DNA from: an uncultured Pseudoflavonifractor sp.
Lineage (GTDB): Bacteria > Bacillota > Clostridia > Oscillospirales > Oscillospiraceae
Assembly: GCA_947644625.1 (NCBI GenBank)
Contig: CANRZY010000005.1
Span: forward strand, 1-47,571
Length of the DNA stretch: 47,571 bases
Direction of reading: 5' to 3'
Shown: positions 40,522 through 47,571 of the stretch, in pieces
Position numbering within the stretch: the stretch's first letter is position 1
Layout of the letters: every line of letters starts with the position of its first letter
Program-made: the position numbers and the translations under genes
The notes under the pieces: generated by a model
The model's input: the letters and a program-made list of their open reading frames with translations, nothing else
What the model was told of the DNA's origin: nothing
The model's database searches: none

Positions 40522-41877
40522 ATGGAACGAGTAAAACCCCGGACCCTGTCCGGATTTATGGAGCTTCTCCCCCCCCAGCAGGCCCAATTTGAGCGGATAA
40601 AGGGCATTCTGGAGGAAACCTACGGCCGGTATGGCTTTACCCCTCTTGACACCCCCGCCATCGAGGCCAGCGAGGTCCTTTTGGCCAAGGCAGGAGGGGA
40701 AACGGAGAAGCAGATCTACCGCTTTACCAAGGGAGACAGCGACCTTTCCCTCCGCTTCGACCTGACGGTTCCCCTGGCGAAATATGTAGCCCTTCACCAC
40801 AATGATCTGGCCTTCCCCTTCCGCCGGTATCAGATCGGCAAGGTCTACCGGGGAGAGCGGGCCCAACGGGGCCGGTTCCGGGAATTCTACCAGGCGGACA
40901 TCGACGTTATCGGAGACGGAAGCCTGGATATCGTCAATGAGGCGGAGATCCCCGCCATTATCTATCAAACCTTCACCTCCCTGGGCCTTACCCGGTTTCA
41001 GATCCGGGTCAATAACCGGAAGATCCTCAACGGCTTTTACGATATGCTTCACTGGGGACACAAGGCCGCCGACATCATGCGGATCGTGGACAAGCTGGAA
41101 AAGATCGGCACGGAAAAGGTAGGTCTCATGCTCTATGACGACCTGGGCCTGGACGAAGACGCTGTGGGAGAGATCGTCCGTTTCATGGCCATCAAAGGCT
41201 CCAGCCAGGAGGTCCTTACCGCTCTGGAGGAGTACCGGGGAAAAAATGAGACCTTCGACCAGGGGCTGGAGGAGCTCTGCACGGTAGTAAAATACCTCTC
41301 CGACTTTGGCGTACCCCAGGACCATTTTGTTGTGGACCTGACCATTGCCAGGGGGCTGGACTATTATACGGGCACCGTCTACGAAACGATGCTGCTGGAC
41401 CACCCGGAGGTCGGAAGCGTCTGCTCCGGGGGCCGGTACGACAACCTGGCGGAATACTATACGGACAAGCAGCTCCCCGGCGTGGGGATCTCCATTGGCC
41501 TTACCCGCCTTTTCTATGTGCTTCATGAGCAGGGGATGCTGAACGAGGCTTTCCCCACCGCCCCGGCGGATGTGCTGATCCTGCCCATGACGGAAGACCT
41601 GTCCGTCGCCATTGCCTTTGCCACCGCCTGCCGGGGGTTTGGCGTCCGCGCCCAGCTCTACACCGAGCCCAAGAAGTTCAAGGCCAAAATGAACTACGCC
41701 GACCGGATCGGTGTCCCCTTTGTGGCCTTTCTGGGAGAGGATGAGATCCAGAACGGCCTGGTCTCCTTAAAGAATATGACCTCCGGGGAACAGGAAAAGG
41801 TATCCCTTTCCGCCGCCCCGGAGTGGCTGCGGGAAAAAGTGGCCGCCCGAAATGTGGGAGCCCCCATCCGGGAATGA
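40522..41877 (+). CDS. hisS: Histidyl-tRNA synthetase
   Basis: 451 residues. Class II core: motif 1 region, then SDLSLRFDLTVPLAKYVA (about 73-90), motif 2 KVYRGERAQRGRFREFYQAD (about 112-131), the histidine-binding RGLDYYTGTVYE (about 277-288) and motif 3 VGISIGLTRLF (about 322-332), followed by the anticodon-binding domain. The LSLR-DLTVP form and the start KPRTLSGFMELLP are of the eukaryote-like HisRS subgroup rather than the usual bacterial PRGTxDxLP type. AAAGGATGG precedes ATG 40522. First gene of the T-box transcript. Confidence 0.95.
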   Translation: MERVKPRTLSGFMELLPPQQAQFERIKGILEETYGRYGFTPLDTPAIEASEVLLAKAGGETEKQIYRFTKGDSDLSLRFDLTVPLAKYVALHHNDLAFPFRRYQIGKVYRGERAQRGRFREFYQADIDVIGDGSLDIVNEAEIPAIIYQTFTSLGLTRFQIRVNNRKILNGFYDMLHWGHKAADIMRIVDKLEKIGTEKVGLMLYDDLGLDEDAVGEIVRFMAIKGSSQEVLTALEEYRGKNETFDQGLEELCTVVKYLSDFGVPQDHFVVDLTIARGLDYYTGTVYETMLLDHPEVGSVCSGGRYDNLAEYYTDKQLPGVGISIGLTRLFYVLHEQGMLNEAFPTAPADVLILPMTEDLSVAIAFATACRGFGVRAQLYTEPKKFKAKMNYADRIGVPFVAFLGEDEIQNGLVSLKNMTSGEQEKVSLSAAPEWLREKVAARNVGAPIRE

Positions 41878-41935
41878 GGAACCTTTTCTTCCTTTTCTGC
41901 GTCTAACGGGTATTCTGCTTTTTTGGAGGTTTCCC

Positions 41936-42919
41936 ATGAAAAAAAAGATAAGCGCCCTTTTCCTCTCCGCCGCCCTTCTCCTCTCTCCCGCTCTGGCAGT
42001 GGGATCGGAGGAAAAGTTTCCCGCGGTCAACGCTTACCCCGGTTATACCGATGTAAAGGAGACGGACTGGTTTTACGATACCGCTAAGCTTTGCTATGAG
42101 ATCGGTATTATGACGGGTACCGACAGGGGCTTTGAGCCCAATAAGACCCTTTCCGGGCCCGAATGCGCCGCCCTGGCCGCCCGGCTGCGGGAAAAGCTGA
42201 CGGGCAAGCCCATTCCGGCCCCCGTCCCCGATCCCTCCCTTCCCTGGTACCAGAACTATGTGGACTATTTGCTGGAGGCTGCTCAGGAGAGTGGGTCCAG
42301 CCTCTACGGGGTAATCAAATGGTACGACAGGGCCCTTTTTGAGGCCCCTGCTACCCGGTATGACTTTCTGATCTTCATGGCCCTGGTGGCCGACGGAAAC
42401 TGGGACTACTTTTCCGAGATCAACCACATTTCCTACGAAGACCTGCCCGACGTCAAAGATGATAATGTGGTCCTTCAGTTTTATAACTGGGGGATCCTTA
42501 CCGGGATGGATCAGTACGGTACCTTCGCCGGCAACAAGACCCTGACCCGTGCGGAGGCCGCCGCCATGGCGGCCCGGATGGCCAAGCCTGAGCTGCGGAA
42601 AGCCTTTGTCCCCGCCGACTACTCCCCCTTTGCCGCCGCCTACCTCACCCCGGACACGGTGATGTTTGACAACGGCCTCACGGCAAAGGAATTCCTCATC
42701 ACGGTAAACAACGCCATTTCTGCCTGGGAAGATGCCCTTGGGGAGGAATTCAACTGGCACCTTGTCTGGACTGACGGGAAGTCGGTGCTGGACCATGTAA
42801 AGGGCGACTCCTTGTCAGCTATGGGGGTCACCGAGAAGCAGGGAACCGAGGCATACAAGGATTTTGACGTACAGGTCTACTACGCCCGGCTCATCGACCT
42901 AACCGGAGAAACCTTATAA
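41936..42919 (+). CDS. SLH-domain surface protein
   Basis: 327 residues. Signal peptide (1-22), SLH unit 1 YTDVKETDWFYDTAKLCYEI (about 36-80), a middle segment with WYQNYVDYLLEAA, SLH unit 2 VVLQFYNWGILTGMDQYGTF to LTRAEAAAMAARMAKPEL (about 178-222). The last 100 residues (about 240-327) lack a recognised domain. The layout is the same as in the next gene, which carries a parvulin domain at this place. ATG 41936 with GGAGG upstream is chosen over a longer frame from 41852. It lies 58 bases after hisS. Confidence 0.85.
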   Translation: MKKKISALFLSAALLLSPALAVGSEEKFPAVNAYPGYTDVKETDWFYDTAKLCYEIGIMTGTDRGFEPNKTLSGPECAALAARLREKLTGKPIPAPVPDPSLPWYQNYVDYLLEAAQESGSSLYGVIKWYDRALFEAPATRYDFLIFMALVADGNWDYFSEINHISYEDLPDVKDDNVVLQFYNWGILTGMDQYGTFAGNKTLTRAEAAAMAARMAKPELRKAFVPADYSPFAAAYLTPDTVMFDNGLTAKEFLITVNNAISAWEDALGEEFNWHLVWTDGKSVLDHVKGDSLSAMGVTEKQGTEAYKDFDVQVYYARLIDLTGETL

Positions 42920-42953
42920 CGCCTCCCAAGGCGCCGACAGGGCCTATGGGGGA

Positions 42954-42980
42954 ATGGGCGGGTCCCGGACCCGCCCCTAC
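42954..42980 (+). repeat. CCCTAC-family palindrome (copy G)
   Basis: GGGCGGGTCC and GGACCCGCCC are perfect inverted arms around CC/GG, followed by CTACA; CTAC ends 17 bases before ATG 42997, right at the ribosome site AAAGGAG. Confidence 0.7.
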
Positions 42981-42996
42981 AAGAAAGGAGCGAGAC

Positions 42997-44421
42997 ATGA
43001 GGAAGAACATTCTTTGCGGACTTCTCACCTTTGGGCTGCTCCTGGGCTCTGCCCAGGGTGCGGAAACCACCTTCACCGATGTGAAGGAGACCGACTGGTT
43101 TGCCCCCTATGTGGCGGTCTGCGCCGAAAGCGGGCTAATGAAGGGCACCGGAAAGGGAAGCTTCTCTCCCAACGGCGCCATGACGGTAGCCGAGTGCGCC
43201 GCCATTGCCGCCCGGCTTTTAGAGTCCTCCTCCGGCCAGGCCATCCCTGGTGTAACGGCCCCGCCCGGACAGACCCCTCCCTGGTATCAGCAATATGTGG
43301 GTTACCTGACCTCCAACGGCGTAACGGTCTCTGAGCCCACCAAGACCGCCACACGACAGGAGTTCTTTGACCTTCTCTCGGCGGTGACGCCCTCGGAGCA
43401 GCTTCCCGCCATCAACTCCATCACCTCCCTGCCCGACACTGGGGACCAGCATGTTCTGGCCTTTTACAACGCGGGGATCCTGACGGGCACCGACGACTAC
43501 GGGACCTTCTCCGGGGACAAGCCCCTGGCCCGCTCGGAGGTGGCCGCCATGGTGGCCCGGCTGGTGAAAAGCGAGCTGCGGCTCTCCTTTGTCCCCAAGG
43601 GGACGCCTTCCACCACCTCCTCCGGCGGCGAAGGCTCCTCCCCCAGTCCGTCCAGCCCCGTCCCCCCTGTGGGCGACCCCGCTATGACGGTCAACGGGAC
43701 CCCCATTTCCACCTCAGAGCTGACAAACTGGATCAACTCGGTAGCCTACCAGCTGGATTCCTTCCTGGCCAATTATTATCAGTCCCGGTTGGATCTGACC
43801 GACCCCGACATGCTTGGGGCCGTACTGGAGCAGGCTCAGGTCCAGGCGGCGGCCCAGGTGCTGATCGAGGCCAAGGCCGCCCAATTGGGCTGCGCCACGG
43901 ACGCCCTCCCCACGGCCCTGGCCCCCTCCCCCTCCGCGGAAGAGCTGAGCTCCTTTGTAAAGGAAAACAACTTGCTATGCTCCAAACATATTTTGGTAGA
44001 GGACGAGCAGAGCGCCCAGGCCGTCCTGGACGGGCTGGAGGCCCAGCCCACTCTGGAGCAGTTCAACGCCCTCCTCTTCGTATTTGGGACAGACCCCGGT
44101 ATGCAGAGCAATCCCGACGGCTACCTTTTCGGCCCCGGCGAGATGGTTCAGGAGTTTGAAGCGGGCACCCAGGCCCTGGAGGTAGGCAGCTATACCAAGG
44201 AGCCGGTAAAGTCCACCTACGGTTACCACATTATCTGGAGGCTGGATCCCCTCGGACACCCGGAACTGCTGGAGCAGTACCGGAGCTCCATTCTGGAGCA
44301 ACAGGTCAACAGCTGGCTCCAGAGCGCCCAGATCGTAGTAAACAGTCCGGTGATGGACCAGATCGACGCGGCAGGGAGCTATGCCGCCTATCTACAAATG
44401 CTTTTCGCCGCGCAGAAATAA
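42997..44421 (+). CDS. SLH-domain protein fused to a parvulin (PpiC) domain
   Basis: 474 residues. Signal peptide (1-21), SLH unit 1 FTDVKETDWFAPYVAVC (about 25-70), WYQQYVGYLTSNG middle segment, SLH unit 2 with FYNAGILTGTDDYGTF (about 153-200), a Ser/Pro/Gly linker (about 205-232), then a SurA/PrsA-type N-terminal helical domain (about 234-320) and a parvulin domain (about 328-430) with CSKHILVEDEQSA and STYGYHIIWRLDP. It is thus a foldase fixed to the wall rather than lipid-anchored like the PrsA-like protein at 9090. ATG 42997 follows AAAGGAGCG. Same operon as the SLH gene before and perhaps aspS after. Confidence 0.9.
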   Translation: MRKNILCGLLTFGLLLGSAQGAETTFTDVKETDWFAPYVAVCAESGLMKGTGKGSFSPNGAMTVAECAAIAARLLESSSGQAIPGVTAPPGQTPPWYQQYVGYLTSNGVTVSEPTKTATRQEFFDLLSAVTPSEQLPAINSITSLPDTGDQHVLAFYNAGILTGTDDYGTFSGDKPLARSEVAAMVARLVKSELRLSFVPKGTPSTTSSGGEGSSPSPSSPVPPVGDPAMTVNGTPISTSELTNWINSVAYQLDSFLANYYQSRLDLTDPDMLGAVLEQAQVQAAAQVLIEAKAAQLGCATDALPTALAPSPSAEELSSFVKENNLLCSKHILVEDEQSAQAVLDGLEAQPTLEQFNALLFVFGTDPGMQSNPDGYLFGPGEMVQEFEAGTQALEVGSYTKEPVKSTYGYHIIWRLDPLGHPELLEQYRSSILEQQVNSWLQSAQIVVNSPVMDQIDAAGSYAAYLQMLFAAQK

Positions 44422-44466
44422 TCCAAATCGTAATATTAGATTTTTATATTACAGGAGTTGATTTTT

Positions 44467-46257
44467 ATGGATCAGTGCAAGACTGCCTACCGTTCCCACA
44501 ACTGCGGGGAGCTCCGGCAGGAGCAGGCGGGACAGACCGTTACCCTCTCCGGCTTTCTGGAAAACTTCCGGGAGGTAGGCGCCAATCTGGGCTTTGCCGT
44601 TCTCCGGGATTTTTACGGCGTTACCCAGGTGGTGTGTGAGACCGAGGACATGGTAAAGGCCTTCAAAGCCCTCAACAAGGAGTCCACCGTCCAGGTCACG
44701 GGAACCGTCCGGGAGCGGGACAGCAAAAACCCCAAGCTGCCCACCGGAGACATTGAGGTGGTCCCCAGCGCCCTCACCGTCCTGGGCAAGTGCCGCCACA
44801 ACGAGCTTCCCTTTCAGGTGAACCGTTCCCGTCAGGCGGATGAGGCCCTCCGGCTGAAGCACCGCTATCTGGACCTTCGGAATCCCGATGTAAAGAAAAA
44901 TATTATCCTCCGCTCCCAGGTGGTGGCGGCTCTGCGCTCATCCATGATCGATCACGGCTTTATGGAGATCACCACCCCCATCCTTACCGCCTCCTCCCCC
45001 GAGGGCGCGAGAGACTACCTGGTTCCCTCCCGGAAGCACCCCGGCAAATTCTACGCCCTGCCCCAGGCCCCCCAGCAGTTTAAGCAGCTGCTTATGGCCT
45101 CCGGCTTTGACAAGTACTTCCAGATCGCTCCCTGCTTCCGGGACGAGGACGCCCGGGGAGACCGGTCTCCGGGAGAGTTCTATCAACTGGATATGGAGAT
45201 GGCCTTTGCCAGCCAGGAGGACGTGTTCGCCGTGCTGGAGAACGTGCTGCCCCCCATCTTCGCCAAATACGGAGCCTATGATACCGCCTCCTCCGCCCCC
45301 TTCCTTCGCATCCCTTACCGGGAGGCCATGGAGAAGTACGGCACCGACAAGCCGGATCTGCGCATCGACCTGAGCGTTACCGACGCAACCGCCCTTCTGG
45401 CCGATTGCGGCTTTGAGCCCTTCTCCGGAAACACCGTCAAGGCAGTGGTGGTCTCCGAATTTGAGGGCACCCGGAAGCAGATCGACAAGCTGTGTGCCGA
45501 CGTGGAGGTCCAGGCGGGCAATAAGGCTTATTGGTTCCGGCTGGACGAGAACGGAGAGCTGGTGGGCGGTATCTCCAAGTTCCTTCAGGACAGGAAGGAT
45601 GAGGTTGTAAAGTCCCTTGGCTTGACAAAAAACTGCTTCGTGGGCCTGTCCTCCGGAGCAAAGGGCGCGGCCCAGAAGACTGCCGGCGTGCTGGTAAAGA
45701 TGCTGGGCGCTTTTTGCCCCAACCACATGAAAAAAGAGCAGTACGCCTTCTGTTGGATCGTGGACTTCCCCATGTACGAGATCGGAGAAGAGCCGGGCCA
45801 GCTGGAGTTCTGCCACAACCCCTTCTCCATGCCCGCCGGGGGGGCGGAGGCCCTGAGGAAGGCCGCCGCAGGAGAGATCGACCCCCTCTCCATTACCGCC
45901 GACCAGTACGACCTAGTCTGTAACGGCATTGAGCTTTCCTCCGGCGCCGTGCGGAACCATGACCCGGAGATCATGGTGGAGGCCTTCCGCCTGGTGGGCC
46001 TGGGGGAGGAGGACGTAAAGGCCAAGTTCCCCGCCATGTATAACGCCTTTACCTACGGCGCGCCCCCCCATGCGGGCATTGCCCCCGGCGTAGACCGGAT
46101 GGTCATGCTCCTGGCGGGGGAGGAATCCATCCGGGAGATCATCCCCTTCCCCATGAACAAGAACGCCCAGGACCTGATGATGGACGCGCCCTCCTTTGTC
46201 ACCGACGCCCAACTGGCAGAATTGAATATCAAGGTCACAGCCAGGGAAGAGGAATAA
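44467..46257 (+). CDS. aspS: Aspartyl-tRNA synthetase
   Basis: 596 residues, bacterial type. N-terminal OB anticodon domain (about 15-105), class II motif 2 CFRDEDARGDRSPGEFYQLD (about 217-236), the bacterial GAD insertion (about 285-420), and motif 3 GIAPGVDRMVMLLAGEESIR (about 536-555). Whether it is discriminating (Asp only) or also makes Asp-tRNA-Asn cannot be told by eye. ATG 44467 with AGGAG nine bases upstream is preferred over TTG 44458. It follows the SLH-parvulin gene by 45 bases. Confidence 0.96.
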   Translation: MDQCKTAYRSHNCGELRQEQAGQTVTLSGFLENFREVGANLGFAVLRDFYGVTQVVCETEDMVKAFKALNKESTVQVTGTVRERDSKNPKLPTGDIEVVPSALTVLGKCRHNELPFQVNRSRQADEALRLKHRYLDLRNPDVKKNIILRSQVVAALRSSMIDHGFMEITTPILTASSPEGARDYLVPSRKHPGKFYALPQAPQQFKQLLMASGFDKYFQIAPCFRDEDARGDRSPGEFYQLDMEMAFASQEDVFAVLENVLPPIFAKYGAYDTASSAPFLRIPYREAMEKYGTDKPDLRIDLSVTDATALLADCGFEPFSGNTVKAVVVSEFEGTRKQIDKLCADVEVQAGNKAYWFRLDENGELVGGISKFLQDRKDEVVKSLGLTKNCFVGLSSGAKGAAQKTAGVLVKMLGAFCPNHMKKEQYAFCWIVDFPMYEIGEEPGQLEFCHNPFSMPAGGAEALRKAAAGEIDPLSITADQYDLVCNGIELSSGAVRNHDPEIMVEAFRLVGLGEEDVKAKFPAMYNAFTYGAPPHAGIAPGVDRMVMLLAGEESIREIIPFPMNKNAQDLMMDAPSFVTDAQLAELNIKVTAREEE

Positions 46258-46262
46258 GCAAC

Positions 46263-47571
46263 ATGAATCAGAATGAGGATTTTCGCCGTCTGATGGACGC
46301 CCTGCCCGCCGACGTGGATCGTCGGGTAAAAGCGGGGGACATAAAGGGCGCTCTGCGCCTTATCGACGGCTGCCTGGCTTCCGGGACACAGCCCGAACTG
46401 GCCCCCCGGCTCCGGGCCGAAAAGGTACGGCTTTCCCGGTTGGAGGAAAATTACCCTCTTTCCAGGGAGGATGCCATCGCCCAGGTTCGGGCCGAGTGGC
46501 CGGAGTTTACCGAAGAGCAGTTTGACGCCCTGGTGGACCACAGGCGTATTGACTGGCGGTATGTGAACGGACGGGTCCAGTACCATGACCGCTTTTTGAG
46601 CTGTGTCCGGATGTACGCTGAAAAGGAGGCCCCCGGCCTGAAGGTGGAGCAGGAGGATCATACCCAGCGGGATCAAATGCTGGCCCGGATGGAGACGGCG
46701 GGAGAGCTTTCCGCCCGTATTACCCTGAAGGCCTCCATCAAGGCCGCCGTCCCCTCCGCCGGAAAAAAGGTTCAAGCCTGGCTTCCCATTCCGGCGGATT
46801 GTCCCCAGCAGAGTGAGATCGAAATCCTGGACGCCACCCCCGGCTATATCCTGGCCCCGGCGGACTGCCCCGCCCGGACCATCTATTGGGAAAGCGGCGA
46901 GCGGGACAGCTTTGAGGTCACCTACCGCTACAAGCATAAAGCTCGCTATGTAGATCCCTTTACGCTGAAATGCGATGAAGCTCAGCCCACCTTTGACACC
47001 CAGGAGGAGCTTCCTCATATCGCCTTTACTCCCTATCTGAAGGATCTGTGCACCTGGATCACCGGAGGCTGCAAAACTCCTGTGGAAAAGGCGGGGGCTA
47101 TCTACGACTATGTGACGGGAAACGTGGACTACCGCTACCAGCCCGCCTATGTGCTGCTGGACAGCATCGCCGACTCCTGCGCCAAGGAGCTGCGGGGGGA
47201 CTGCGGGGTCATGGCCCTCCTTTTTATCACCTTGTGCCGCATCGCTGGGATCCCTGCCCGGTGGCAAAGCGGCCTGTCCGCCCGCCCTGACGACTCCGGG
47301 GCCCACGACTGGGCCATGTTCTACATCGCCCCCTACGGTTGGCTCTACGCCGATCCCTCCTTCGGTTCCGGAGCCCGGCGGAACGGAGAGGTGAGCCGGA
47401 GAAAGCACTACTTCGGCAACCTGGATCCCTGCCGCATGGTGGCCAACTCGGTGTTTCAGGCCCCCCTCACCCCTCCCAACCCCTGCTACCGCCACGACCC
47501 TTATGACAACCAGTTAGGAGAGATGACAGTGGACGGTGTGGGTCTGGACGGTTCGGAAATGGAGCGGAATG
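46263..47571 (+). CDS. Transglutaminase-like protein, 3' end cut by window
   Basis: At least 436 residues, open at the right edge. Starts ATG 46263, five bases after aspS, probably coupled. The N-terminal 280 residues have no family I recognise; a beta-rich domain follows. The transglutaminase core is clear: nucleophile Cys in RGDCGVMALLF (about 317), His in GAHDWAMFYI (about 349), and Asp in LYADPSFG (about 364). Such enzymes act as proteases or cross-linkers. No signal peptide is visible, so it is predicted cytoplasmic. Confidence 0.85.
   Translation, partial: MNQNEDFRRLMDALPADVDRRVKAGDIKGALRLIDGCLASGTQPELAPRLRAEKVRLSRLEENYPLSREDAIAQVRAEWPEFTEEQFDALVDHRRIDWRYVNGRVQYHDRFLSCVRMYAEKEAPGLKVEQEDHTQRDQMLARMETAGELSARITLKASIKAAVPSAGKKVQAWLPIPADCPQQSEIEILDATPGYILAPADCPARTIYWESGERDSFEVTYRYKHKARYVDPFTLKCDEAQPTFDTQEELPHIAFTPYLKDLCTWITGGCKTPVEKAGAIYDYVTGNVDYRYQPAYVLLDSIADSCAKELRGDCGVMALLFITLCRIAGIPARWQSGLSARPDDSGAHDWAMFYIAPYGWLYADPSFGSGARRNGEVSRRKHYFGNLDPCRMVANSVFQAPLTPPNPCYRHDPYDNQLGEMTVDGVGLDGSEMERN

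Overview
The window looks like chromosomal DNA of a GC-rich, endospore-forming member of the Clostridia, most likely an Oscillospiraceae/Flavonifractor-type gut anaerobe. This is inferred from the gerA germination operon, a Spo0A-like regulator, SLH-domain surface proteins, a YtrA-type operon, T-box and riboswitch leaders of Firmicutes type, and the par/noc/rsmG neighbourhood. Genus assignment is inference; the partial 16S rRNA at the left edge could settle it.

Layout. 1-640: 5' end of a 16S rRNA gene on the minus strand with its leader and a strong promoter whose -35 box contains the stop codon of the preceding gene. 641-4268 (minus): tricistronic germinant receptor operon gerAA-gerAC-gerAB. 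4484-5188: an F420-0:gamma-glutamyl-ligase-like gene with no other F420 gene in view. 5233-10292 (minus): a Ca-type P-type ATPase, an XRE regulator overlapping a Spo0A-like response regulator, and a PrsA-like foldase lipoprotein. 10566-13808 (minus): GntR(YtrA)-ABC ATPase-permease operon with a clear promoter and operator. 14076-21816 (plus): HD protein, a GlmU with a degenerate first half, prs, pth, mfd, tadA. 21817-22404: gene-free, but holding two homologous promoter/terminator units (candidate twin small RNAs) separated by a 125-bp imperfect palindrome. 22405-26998: mntP, a lysine riboswitch with an NhaC-family transporter, an FMN riboswitch with RibU and a flavin-binding protein, and xpt. 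27132-30531: lipoprotein, SLH-glycosidase and YitT-type membrane protein. 30672-35402: Noc-like protein, ParA, ParB, a membrane coiled-coil protein and SerRS, with two parS sites. 35454-40165: SLH/WG-repeat protein, MscL, a small membrane protein, RsmG carrying a 46-residue insertion, a MinD-like ATPase and a divergent methylglyoxal synthase. 40197-47571: a T-box leader, hisS, two tandem SLH paralogues (one fused to a parvulin), aspS and a truncated transglutaminase-like gene.

How the genes work together. Several units form coherent modules: the Ger receptor (germination); YtrA operon (envelope-stress type ABC system); mfd-tadA translationally coupled; RibU plus an FMN-binding-fold protein under one FMN riboswitch; Noc-ParA-ParB with parS sites (chromosome segregation and division-site selection); hisS and aspS flanking cell-surface SLH proteins downstream of one T-box.

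The most notable non-genic signals are (i) the twin small-RNA-like units at 21814-22316, (ii) a 138-bp in-frame insertion with a 6-bp target duplication inside rsmG, (iii) a family of short GC-rich palindromes ending in CCCTAC that repeatedly sits 17-27 bases upstream of start codons, and (iv) a parS site embedded at the centre of a 40-bp perfect palindrome that also looks like the terminator of noc. No CRISPR array, intact insertion sequence, prophage or tRNA gene was seen.
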